From Deltaproteobacteria bacterium (lineage in GTDB: Bacteria > Desulfobacterota > Desulfarculia > Adiutricales > Adiutricaceae): 35,727 bases of DNA. The notes under the pieces are model-generated. The model was given only the letters and a program-made list of their open reading frames with translations, was not told the DNA's origin and made no database searches. Below are positions 18,953-27,251 of this stretch, in pieces; within the stretch, counting starts at the first letter, position 1; each line of letters starts with the position of its first letter. The DNA is taken from positions 1 through 35,727 of the forward strand of contig JAITKK010000125.1 of NCBI GenBank assembly GCA_031278475.1, written 5' to 3'. The translations under genes and the position numbers were made by a program.

Positions 18953-19449
18953 AGTGTTTGGCCTTTCTTTTGGATTTTTGTTTCAGTGGATTTACCACCA
19001 TATCTGCTAAAATTTCATGACCCACAAACAAATATGCGGGATTGTTTCCTGTGAACATATTTTTAAGGCATGATTACCCATAATAGGCGATTAAACAAAG
19101 CTCCCCCACTTAGGACTGAGGTCTAAATGAGCCTCCCGGAAATGTGGAAATTCCATCAGCACCTCTGGCGTGAGCCCTGCGATGTTTGCTCTCCCAAATA
19201 ACTTATTTGCTACTGTACCATTTTTGTTCAGCTATGCGTATAAGAACCTAGCTTGCGCCAATATCAAAGGCCGGAATCCTCATGATGTGTTCAACTTGCT
19301 TGGAATGTAGATTTTTCCTCGCCTTGGGTGTCATACGATGAACATACCGAGATACTATAAAGCGAGGATCTACCTAAAATTAGGTAAAATTGTGCGAAAA
19401 GATTTTTAATTTTGCAAACATGTTCCAATGATCTTGTTTCGACATATGG
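18953..19449. repeat. Intergenic region with second copy of the duplicated block
   Basis: Positions 19085-19180 match the block at 17574-17667. In addition, 18953-19085 (upstream of the 18056-18952 gene) resembles 20364-20490 (upstream of the pseudogene): GGATTTTTxTTTxAGTGGATTTAC, then ATATGCGGGA and CCTGTGA. Gene duplication thus carried the promoter region with it. No gene is seen in this stretch. Confidence 0.65.
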
Positions 19450-20363
19450 CTAGGATTCTCTGCCCATTTGTTTCCATGTCATATCATAAGCCGATTTCAT
19501 TGCTCCCACTATAATATTGTTGGATTCCAAGGCAGTTGATATGGGTGTATTATTCCCATTTTCAATTATTACAGGATTAATGCATGCTTTACCGACCATG
19601 TCATCATTTACAATTGTACAAGTTAACCCAAACAATACCTCGGCTGAATCTTTATCCCCTCCCGCTTTAAATTTTAAAACTTTGAGACCTTGATCCGAAC
19701 CATTGGATATTACCAAAATGTATACACTTTCTTCTTTTACTGATTCAAAAAAAGCATTATTATTGTATATTTTTGATACCGTACTGAAATTTGAGTACTC
19801 TTTCTGTGCGCCCTTTATCAGGTCACTTATATTAATTATTCTGGTATCTAGGAAACTAGCTCCAAAAAAAATATAGGCATTTGCAATAAACCTTTTAATT
19901 TCGAATAATTCAATAGTTGCAAGTTGCAAACTCCATACCAACATTCATTCCATCGGTAATTAGTATTGGGGTGATTTGTCTCACAACTCTTATCATAGAG
20001 GAGACATCTTTTTTCTCACCATTAATTGTTCCGACAGCACTTCTCAGCTTCATAGATCTTAAAACCTGATCTGAAACTAAATAGGCATTTTTGATCTGCT
20101 CGCCCTCGTTATTTGACAGTGCACCTTCGAAAACAAGATCATCATGAAAGGTTTTAATGGTCAAATCAGTTACTTTGCCAGTTAAATTGAACCCACTTAC
20201 CGAAAATTCGTATACAATAAAATCAACATCTTTTTTAGGCTTAATTGAGCTGCTTGCCATACGTTTATGTAACAAGTTTCTCTTGAGCCAATACCGGACT
20301 AGGTAAACTTAATGCCGTAAACACGAATACGAGTGCGATTGCTAGCAAATTCCAAATTTTCAT
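19450..20363 (-). pseudogene. Broken long-form secreted protein of the island family
   Basis: Two frameshifts split what would be a ~298-residue paralog of the 18056-18952 protein. The start is at 20363 (MKIWNLLAIAL, AAAGG nine bases upstream). The first break is near 20275-20290: aligned with the intact paralog the DNA is one base short, and the frame stops after the signal peptide. The second is a tandem 7-base duplication, GTTGCAA twice at 19916-19929 on the + strand; removing one copy restores a reading MEFATIELFE that matches the intact gene. The C-terminal cysteine pair and IENGNNTPI remain recognisable. Unless these are assembly errors or a switch, the gene is dead, and recently so, since few other lesions are seen. 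Confidence 0.85.
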
Positions 20364-21271
20364 AAAATTTGACCTTTATCTTGGATTTTTTTAGTGGATT
20401 TACATTTTTGGTAAAAATATCCGCCCCACAATAAAATATGCGGGACTGTGACCTGTGACCATGATTTTTTGCCATGATAGCGCATAATGGATGATGGGTC
20501 AAACCCCAGCCAAGACGGCTGCTGGCCAATGGGCCCCGGCGGCCCTTTGTGGACAGCTAAGTCCGCGGCTCCCCGTAATGCGGAAATGACTGCGGCCATA
20601 CCTCAAAAGCCGCCTTGAAAGCCTTCCAGCCGGATCTTTCCGGGCATAATCGCAGCCCGATCCTTCCCAAGGCATCCCTTTAGGCGCCTCTCTTCCGGAT
20701 GCGACGGGCCCGAGGGATTATTAATCCTGGGTTCGCTATGTGGCATTTTCACGAATTAACCGACGCTTCCACGTTAAAGCAAACTTAGCCCCTAACTTAG
20801 GCCTTGCATCCTTCTCCATGGCATTCAGTGGCCTTCATGGGCCTTCAAGGTCGTGCATGTGCCTTACTTGGGGCCTTCATGGGGCCTCAATAACGCACGT
20901 TTTGATTATACCAACGTGAGCCGCGTAAGTTTCTAAAGTTTCCCATAACTTTCGGATATGCGCCAAACTTTGCCTTGGACGGTGCGTAATGCCCCTGCCC
21001 TCGCGCCGTTCTAAACGTGTGTGGATCCCTCTGGGTCTCGGTAAGAACGCGTCCGCGTTTCCCGCCCTTGGCCCATAGGCTCTGCCTCGACTTTTCGCCC
21101 CTTTTGGCGCCAAGGGCGCAAAAAAAGGGCCCTTGGTCGATCCCAAAGGCCCCGAGCGGTTCGTTGCGTGTTAGATTCCAGGACTGCGGCGGTCGCCCCC
21201 CCTGGAACCATTTCATGGATAGGGGGATGCCGGCCTTTACGTTTCGGGGGGCTCTTTCCAGCCCCGGTCGG
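20364..21271. other. Gene-free transition between AT-rich island and GC-rich backbone
   Basis: The first ~130 bases repeat the upstream flank of the paralog at 18953. GC content rises from about 20500 onward. Several short words recur at 20800-20890 (GGCCTTCATGGG-like). A minus-strand TATAAT at 20905-20910 has no good -35. Open frames here lack ribosome sites and family matches; no tRNA seen. Confidence 0.5.
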
Positions 21272-21781
21272 TCAGCCGAGCGCGGCGGCTGCGGGTTCCC
21301 CGGGCTCCGCCTTGGGGGCCTTTTCCTCCTTTGCGGCCTTCTTCTTGGCCTTCCTGTCCTCCTGGATGGGCTCGGGCTTCTCGATGTTCGCCATCTCGCC
21401 CTGTATCCTCGCCTCCAGCTCCACCCTCTCCTGCTCGGAGAAGCGGTGGCTGTTGCCCTCGTGGACGGCCCCGGGCACTATGCTCAGGGTGTGGTAGTTG
21501 ATGTTTCCGGTGACCTTGGCGCTCTGGTTCAGGTGCACCTCGCCGGTGGCGTGTATGTTCCCCACCACGGAGCCGCTCAGGACGAGGTTCTCCACGAAGA
21601 TGTCCCCCTCGACGACGGCGTCCGTGCCGGTCACCAGCATGCCCTTGGCGATTATGGCGCCCTTGAGCCTGCCGTCTATGTTAAGGAGGCCCGTGAACCT
21701 GAGGGAACCCTCTATCTCCACGTTGCTGGAGAAGAACGCGTTCCAGAGCTGCTTTTCCGATTTTTTGCCTAATCCGAACAT
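21272..21781 (-). CDS. Bactofilin (polymer-forming cytoskeletal protein)
   Basis: Bactofilins polymerise without nucleotide into filaments that organise cell shape, appendages or chromosome segregation. The 169-residue product has a short N-terminal tail, then a right-handed beta-helix core (about residues 18-115) with the characteristic regular pattern of hydrophobic-glycine repeats (IDGRLKGAI, VEGDIFVENLVLSGSVVGNI, VTGNI). The C-terminal tail (from ~120) is charged, with an RKAKKKAAKEEKAPK-like stretch rich in Lys, Glu, Ala and Pro. It is typical in length. It is GC-rich like the backbone and sits alone, facing the AT-rich island. Stop at 21272 is followed (minus strand) by a GGGGCT/AGCCCC hairpin at 21248-21265 without a T-run. 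Confidence 0.92.
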   Translation of the reverse strand: MFGLGKKSEKQLWNAFFSSNVEIEGSLRFTGLLNIDGRLKGAIIAKGMLVTGTDAVVEGDIFVENLVLSGSVVGNIHATGEVHLNQSAKVTGNINYHTLSIVPGAVHEGNSHRFSEQERVELEARIQGEMANIEKPEPIQEDRKAKKKAAKEEKAPKAEPGEPAAAALG

Positions 21782-22126
21782 TGAATCATAGCCTTTTGAA
21801 ACTGGTTTGTGCGCGTCAGGGGCCCCTTCTGGCTAAGGGCCGCCCTTTCCGGGGCGGCCGGGAGGCCAGGGATTGCGCCCGTTCGCGGCGATGGGCAGAA
21901 GGCCCACCCGGCGCTGCGCGCCGCTTCAGGGCCTTGGGCCTTAGTGCCTTTGTGCTTTTGGTTTTTGGGTCTTTTGGTCTTTGGGTCTTGGTGGTCCTGG
22001 GAAGGCAGGACTTGACGGGAGGCGGGCATGCCCGCCCGGAGGAAGGCCGGGGGCGCGGGATGCGCCCCCGGCCGGCTCTCTGCGAACCCTTGGCGGGGCC
22101 GGGGAGGGCCGGGCCCCGGGGCCCCT
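21782..22126. other. Intergenic region between zinc-ribbon and bactofilin genes
   Basis: No gene supported. Positions ~21950-22010 are a G/T-only-like tract of imperfect repeats (TTTTGGGTC, TTTTGGTC, TTTGGGTC). The rest is GC-rich and otherwise featureless to me. Confidence 0.5.
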
Positions 22127-22324
22127 CTAGATGCTGAGGCCCAGCTTGGTCGCAAAGGCCTTGGGGTCGAAGGGCGCGTGGCACTCGTAGCAGTGGCCCT
22201 GGTTGCGTAGCTCGTTTATGCTGAAGAACTCCAGCTCCTTGCCGCAAACGGGGCAGGGCCCGGTTATGAGCCGGGTCTCCTCCTTCATGCAGTCGGGGTT
22301 GGAGTCGACTTCGGTGATTGACAT
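22127..22324 (-). CDS. Small zinc-ribbon protein
   Basis: Product of 65 residues with two CxxC pairs (C24/C27 as CPVC, C45/C48 as CYEC), the pattern of a zinc ribbon, followed by a short PFDPKAFATKLGL tail. The frame is open much further upstream, but the start at 22324 is decided by a textbook GGAGGT at 22332-22337 (minus strand) seven bases before the ATG. Function unknown; proteins like this may bind nucleic acid or act as small metal-binding accessory factors. It is transcribed divergently from the YrdC-domain gene. Confidence 0.8.
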   Translation of the reverse strand: MSITEVDSNPDCMKEETRLITGPCPVCGKELEFFSINELRNQGHCYECHAPFDPKAFATKLGLSI

Positions 22325-22525
22325 AGGGACTACCTCCGCATCGAAATGTCTTCCGAAAGGAATGCCGGCGGGGCCCTGGCCAAGGCGCATGGGCCCTGGG
22401 CAGGGACGGGTCGATCCGCCCCTGGGCCCGCGTTCCGGCGGGACTGGGTTTTCCGGGTTTGGCTGCCGTATGGGCCCGGCCCGATTGGGCAAAGCCGCTA
22501 AAGCCATGATGCTACTTTTCCACTG

Positions 22526-22554
22526 TTGAGTCAAGCCCCTTTTTCTGCTAACAT
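22526..22554 (+). promoter_or_regulatory. Promoter for the yrdC-domain gene and dedA
   Basis: TTGAGT (22526-22531), a 17-base spacer and TAACAT (22549-22554). Predicted transcription start near 22561 rules out translation from the start of the long open frame at 22526. Confidence 0.55.
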
Positions 22555-22711
22555 GCCATGGATCCGGGGGCCCCCGGGCCTTTGGGGGCCTATCGGGCCC
22601 ATCCCCGGGGCCGCTTCGGGGGGCTTGAAAACAACCTGTGCCAGGGCGGTCGGACCGCCGAAGGCCGGGATCCCCGAAGGCCCGGGGGCCCCACCCGGGG
22701 CCCCCGGGCGA

Positions 22712-23476
22712 ATGCCAAGCCGAAAGGGCGCAGGTCGGGCGACATTGACGGAACTGCTCACAATAGACCCTAGGTCATTCGTCCTGCGGGACCTCCAGCC
22801 CGCGGTCAGGACCCTTCTCGAGGGCGGCGTGGTCGCCGCCGCGACGGCCTCCTACTACGCCCTCATGGTGATAGCCGACAGGCCCACGGCCCTTGAGAAC
22901 CTGTTCTGGATCAAGTACGGGCGCAGGCCCGGGCACGGCTGGCCCGAAAAGGACAGCCCCGGCGACCGCAACTCCTTCCTCCTGCTCCTGGACTCCAGGG
23001 AGCGGGTCGGGGCCTACGCCCAGGAGGTGCCCAAGGAGGCCGATGCCCTGATGGACCGCTACTGGCCGGGGCTGCTCACCATAATCTTCAAGGCCCAGAC
23101 CGGGCTGCACCCGGCCATCCTCGGCAAGAGGAAGTCCTCCATAGGCCTGAGGGTGGACGGCTTCCCGGTGCCTGGGGCCTTGGCCCGCATGACCGACAGG
23201 GGCGTCACCGGCACCTCGGCCAACCCCCACGGGCGGCCGCCCGCGGCCAGCGCGAGGGAGGTGCTCTCCTACTTCCAGGGCAGGCTGGACATGGTGGTGG
23301 ACACCGGCCCCGCCCCGGGGGGCTCCAAGGGCAAGGCCAAGGGCAAGCCCTCCACCATAGTGGACGCGACGAGGCATCCCTTCTCCATCGTCCGGGAAGG
23401 GGCCATCAGCGGGAAAGAGATCCTCCGGGCCCTGGGGGCCCCGGGCAAGGGCCAGGGTGCGGCGCATGGAAGCTGA
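22712..23476 (+). CDS. Divergent YrdC/Sua5-domain protein
   Basis: The family makes threonylcarbamoyl-AMP for the t6A modification of ANN-decoding tRNAs. Seen: a YrdC-like fold order with WPGLLTIIFKA (family PGPLT-I-L), SSIGLRVDGFPVPGALA and GTSANPHGRPPA (family SANxSG). The usual N-terminal PTDTxYGL motif reads ATASYYAL here and the lysine/arginine motif near GRRPG is altered, so it may not be the canonical enzyme. Residues ~205-220 form a short Lys/Gly-rich insert. Start is uncertain: ATG 22712 is the first after the predicted transcription start and gives 254 residues, but it lacks a ribosome site. Its end overlaps dedA by 11 bases, indicating translational coupling. Confidence 0.75.
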   Translation: MPSRKGAGRATLTELLTIDPRSFVLRDLQPAVRTLLEGGVVAAATASYYALMVIADRPTALENLFWIKYGRRPGHGWPEKDSPGDRNSFLLLLDSRERVGAYAQEVPKEADALMDRYWPGLLTIIFKAQTGLHPAILGKRKSSIGLRVDGFPVPGALARMTDRGVTGTSANPHGRPPAASAREVLSYFQGRLDMVVDTGPAPGGSKGKAKGKPSTIVDATRHPFSIVREGAISGKEILRALGAPGKGQGAAHGS

Positions 23477-24242
23477 CCCCGGGAGCCTCTCCCAGTGGGC
23501 CCTGGCTCTGTTGGACTTCATACTCCACATCGACAGGCACCTGGACAGGCTGGTGGAGTCCTACGGCTGGCAGACGCACCTCATCCTCTTCGCCATAGTC
23601 TTCTGGGAGACAGGGGTCGTCATCTGGCCCTTCCTCCCCGGCGACTCCCTGCTCTTCGCGGCCGGGGCCATCGCCGCGAGGCCGGGGTCCCCCCTCTCCA
23701 TAACGGCCCTGCTGGTTTTGATAGCGACCGCGGCCTTCCTCGGCGACACCTGCAACTACTGGGTGGGCCGCTGGCTGGGGCCCAAGGCCCTGGGCCGCGA
23801 CGGGAGGTTCCTTAAGAAGAAGTACCTGGACAAGACCCGCGACTTCTACGACAGGTACGGGGCCAAGACCATAGTGCTCGCCCGCTTCGTGCCCATCGTG
23901 CGCACCTTCGCGCCCTTCGTGGCCGGGGTGGGCGCCATGCGCTACCGCCGATTCCTCTTCTACAACCTCGCGGGCGGGATCCTGTGGACGCTCCTTCTCA
24001 CGGGCGCGGGCTACCTATTCGGCGGGCTCCCCTTGGTCAGGGACAACTTCGGGACCGTCATACTCGCCATAATAGTAATCTCCGTGCTGCCCATGGTAAT
24101 CGAGTACCTTAGGCAGAGGGGGAAGGCCAAACACGCGGCCGCGACGGCGGAGCCCGTCCCTGCCGATGCCTCGGGCGCTGAAGACGACGCGCCCACGGCC
24201 GCCGCTAAGGCCGCCGGCGAGGACGGGCGGGCTCCCCTGTAG
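23466..24242 (+). CDS. DedA-family inner-membrane protein
   Basis: DedA/VTT-domain proteins are membrane transporters or flippases implicated in undecaprenyl-phosphate or phospholipid recycling. The 258-residue product has several hydrophobic segments and the family signatures: FLPGDSLLFAAG (re-entrant region, near residue 55), GDTCNYWVGRWLG (near 95) and ARFVPIVRTFAPFVAGVGAMRYRRFLFYNLAGGILW (described in two parts: ARFVP..R and G..M....F...N..G). The C-terminal ~40 residues are an Ala/Glu/Pro-rich tail. GTG 23457 is a possible alternative start three codons earlier. Overlap with the upstream gene suggests co-expression. Confidence 0.92.
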   Translation: MEADPGSLSQWALALLDFILHIDRHLDRLVESYGWQTHLILFAIVFWETGVVIWPFLPGDSLLFAAGAIAARPGSPLSITALLVLIATAAFLGDTCNYWVGRWLGPKALGRDGRFLKKKYLDKTRDFYDRYGAKTIVLARFVPIVRTFAPFVAGVGAMRYRRFLFYNLAGGILWTLLLTGAGYLFGGLPLVRDNFGTVILAIIVISVLPMVIEYLRQRGKAKHAAATAEPVPADASGAEDDAPTAAAKAAGEDGRAPL

Positions 24243-24457
24243 CCAAGGCACACCCCCCGCGCCGCTCCCAGGCCCACAGCCGAAAAGCCCCCCGTTCCAG
24301 GCGCATCCCCAAGGCGGGCCGCGGGGGCCTTCCGCAAAAACCTCACAAGCCCAGGCGCCCTGTGCGCACCCCCACCCGCGCGGGCCGGGCGGCCCAAGGG
24401 CCGCCCGCCCGCGGAGCACCGTGGCAACCCCCTTGCCGCCACCCGGAGCCCGAATCC

Positions 24458-27223
24458 ATGGACTACAAAGACACCCTTAACCTCCCGAAGACAAGCTTCC
24501 CCATGAAGGGCAGGCTCCCTGAGCTTGAGCCCAGGCTGCTCAAGAAGTGGGAGGACATGGGTCTCTACGCCCTCCTCCAGGCCAAGGGCGAGGGCAGGCC
24601 CGCGTGGGTCCTCCACGACGGGCCGCCCTACGCCAACGGCAACATCCACCTTGGCACCGCGCTCAACAAGGTCCTGAAGGACATAATCGTCAAGCAGAGG
24701 AGCATGTCCGGGTTCCGGTCGCCCTACGTCCCCGGCTGGGACTGCCACGGGCTGCCGATAGAGCACAAGGTCGACCAGGAGCTGGGCGACAGGAAGCTCA
24801 CCATGGCGAAGGCCGAGATACGGGAGAGGTGCAGGAAGTACGCCCTCAAGTACCTGGACGTGCAGCGTGGCGAGTTCAAGAGGCTCGGCATACTGGGCGA
24901 GTGGGACAACCCCTACCTCACCATGGACAAGGCCTACGAGGCGGTCATCGCGAGGGAGCTGGGGGAAATGGCCCTGGACGGGAGGCTCTCCAGGGACGTG
25001 AAGCCCGTGCTGTGGTGCGGCACCTGCAGGACTGCCTTGGCCGAGGCCGAGGTGGAGTACCAGGACGAGACCGGGACCTCCATATACGTGGCCTTCAAGG
25101 CCAAGGGCGACCCGGGCGCCATGCACCCCGGGCTTTCCGGCAAGGACACCTATTTCGTCATCTGGACCACCACGCCCTGGACCATACCCTCCAACCTCGC
25201 GATAGCCTACAACCCGAGGTTCGCCTACTCTGCGTGGGAGCACGACGGCAAGGCCTACGTGGTCGCGAGGGACCTCGCGGGGCCCCTGATGGAAAAGTTC
25301 GGCTTCAAGGGCGCGACGCTTGTTTCCGAGCTCCCGAGCAAGGCCCTGGAGGGCCAGGCGGCCCTCCACCCGCTCTACGGCCGCGACTCCCCGCTGCTCC
25401 CGGCCGGCTACGTGACCATGGACCAGGGCACAGGCCTCGTGCACACCGCGCCCGGGCACGGGCGCGAGGATTTCGAGACCGGGAGGGCACACGGGCTCAA
25501 GACACTTTCGCCCTTGGACGACCTCGCCCGCTTCACGGCCGAGGTGCCGGAGCTGGAAGGCAAGAGGGCCCTGGACTCCAACGGGGACGTGGTGGGCTTC
25601 CTGAGGGACAAGGGGGCGCTTTTGGCCGAGGAGGCCCTGACCCACTCCTACCCGCACTGCTGGCGCTGCAAGAACCCGGTCGTGTTCAGGGCCACGCCCC
25701 AGTGGTTCGTGTCCATGGAGAGGCTGGGCCTGAGGGAAAAGGCCCTCGAGGCCATAGACACGGTCGCGTGGATCCCCAAAAGGGGCCGCGACCGCATCCG
25801 CGGGATGATTGAGAACAGGCCCGACTGGTGCGTGTCCAGGCAGAGGTCATGGGGGGTCCCCATCACCATCTTCTTCTGCGAGGGCTGCGGAGAGTGGCTC
25901 TACACGAAAGGGATCCAGGAGAGGATCTTCCGGCTCTTCCTGGAAAGGGGCGCGGACGCCTGGTTCGACATGGGATCCGGGGACATCCTCCCGGAGGGCC
26001 AAAGCTGCCCGCACTGCGGGGGGAAATCCTTCAGGAAGGAAACCGACATCCTGGACGTGTGGTTCGACTCCGGCTCGTCTTTCGCGGCCGTCTGCGAGTG
26101 GAGGGACTACCTGCCGGACGTCCCCGACATGTACCTCGAGGGGTCCGATCAGCACAGGGGCTGGTTCCACTCGTCGTTGCTGATATCGGTCGCTAACCGC
26201 CAAGGGCGCGCGCCCTACCGGGAGGTCCTGACCCACGGCTACGTGGTGGACGGGAAAGGCAAGAAGATGAGCAAGTCCATGGGGAACACGGTACTCCCGG
26301 GCGAGCTCATAAAGAAGCACGGCGCGGACATCCTGAGGCTCTGGGTCGCGTCGGAAAACTACCAGGACGACATCCGTGTATCCGAAGAGATAATCGGCAT
26401 GCTGGTGAAGGCCTATTTCGGCTACCGCAACACCTCCCGCTTCCTGCTGGGCAACCTCGCGGACTTCGAGCCGGAAAGGGACCTGGTGCCCGCGACAGAC
26501 ATCGAGAGCCCAATCGACCGCTACGCGCTGCACCTGTTGGACAAACTGGTAGTTGAGGCGACCGCCGCCTACGCGGCCTACGCCTTCCACGACGTGTACC
26601 ACAAGGCCAACGTGTTCATGGTGAACCTCTCCTCGTTCTACCTGGACGTCCTGAAGGACAGGCTCTACACCCGGGCCAAGGCGGACCCCCTGCGCCGCGG
26701 AAGCCAGTCGGCCATGTGGCGCATCCTGAAGGACGTCACGCTCATAATGGCACCCATACTGTCGTTCACGGCGGAGGAGATCTGGGGCCACATGCCTGGG
26801 GGGGGAAGGCTGCGGGAGAGCGTGTTCCTGGAGGATTTCCCCGTCCATGACGGCACGATGTCAGACCCGGGGCTTGCAACGGACATGGAGGCCCTGCTAG
26901 CGGTGCGCTCCAAGGCCAACAAGGCCCTGGAGGAGGCGAGGCGGGCGAAGTCCATCGGCTCGTCGCTCGACGCGGCGGTCTCCATCTCCGCGAGCGGCGA
27001 GACGCTCAGGCTGCTCCAGGAAAACCTGCACTGGCTGGCCGAGTTCCTGATAGTGAGCGAGGTGGACATCTCGGAGGAAGGCGAAGGCGACGAGGTCTCC
27101 GTGAGCGTCCGGGAGTGCCGCTACAACAAGTGCCCGCGCTGCTGGAACCGCAACCCGGAGGTCCCGGACGATCTCTCTGACGTCTGCCCCAAGTGCAAGC
27201 AGGCCATGGGTCTCGCGCCATGA
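24458..27223 (+). CDS. ileS: Isoleucyl-tRNA synthetase
   Basis: Charges tRNA-Ile with isoleucine. The 921-residue class Ia enzyme has the HIGH-type motif as NIHLG at residues 62-66 (in PYANGNIHLG), the editing domain in the middle, the KMSKS motif at 603-607, and an anticodon-binding domain. The C-terminus has the zinc-binding cysteines C892/C895 and C910/C913 typical of the E. coli-type enzyme (938 residues). The open frame extends upstream to 24362, but ATG 24458, with GGAG eleven bases upstream, gives the family N-terminus (MDYKDTLNLPKTSFPM). dnaX follows after 28 bases. Confidence 0.97.
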   Translation: MDYKDTLNLPKTSFPMKGRLPELEPRLLKKWEDMGLYALLQAKGEGRPAWVLHDGPPYANGNIHLGTALNKVLKDIIVKQRSMSGFRSPYVPGWDCHGLPIEHKVDQELGDRKLTMAKAEIRERCRKYALKYLDVQRGEFKRLGILGEWDNPYLTMDKAYEAVIARELGEMALDGRLSRDVKPVLWCGTCRTALAEAEVEYQDETGTSIYVAFKAKGDPGAMHPGLSGKDTYFVIWTTTPWTIPSNLAIAYNPRFAYSAWEHDGKAYVVARDLAGPLMEKFGFKGATLVSELPSKALEGQAALHPLYGRDSPLLPAGYVTMDQGTGLVHTAPGHGREDFETGRAHGLKTLSPLDDLARFTAEVPELEGKRALDSNGDVVGFLRDKGALLAEEALTHSYPHCWRCKNPVVFRATPQWFVSMERLGLREKALEAIDTVAWIPKRGRDRIRGMIENRPDWCVSRQRSWGVPITIFFCEGCGEWLYTKGIQERIFRLFLERGADAWFDMGSGDILPEGQSCPHCGGKSFRKETDILDVWFDSGSSFAAVCEWRDYLPDVPDMYLEGSDQHRGWFHSSLLISVANRQGRAPYREVLTHGYVVDGKGKKMSKSMGNTVLPGELIKKHGADILRLWVASENYQDDIRVSEEIIGMLVKAYFGYRNTSRFLLGNLADFEPERDLVPATDIESPIDRYALHLLDKLVVEATAAYAAYAFHDVYHKANVFMVNLSSFYLDVLKDRLYTRAKADPLRRGSQSAMWRILKDVTLIMAPILSFTAEEIWGHMPGGGRLRESVFLEDFPVHDGTMSDPGLATDMEALLAVRSKANKALEEARRAKSIGSSLDAAVSISASGETLRLLQENLHWLAEFLIVSEVDISEEGEGDEVSVSVRECRYNKCPRCWNRNPEVPDDLSDVCPKCKQAMGLAP

Positions 27224-27251
27224 CAGGGCCTTGGTGGAAAGGAGGCGCAAA

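Noticed and set aside
20364-21271. tRNA or integration site at the island edge
   Set aside because: No cloverleaf, CCA end or direct-repeat pair flanking the island was found by eye.
21017-21772. 251-residue + strand frame opposite bactofilin
   Set aside because: Antisense to a clear bactofilin; composition is a GC-rich shadow.
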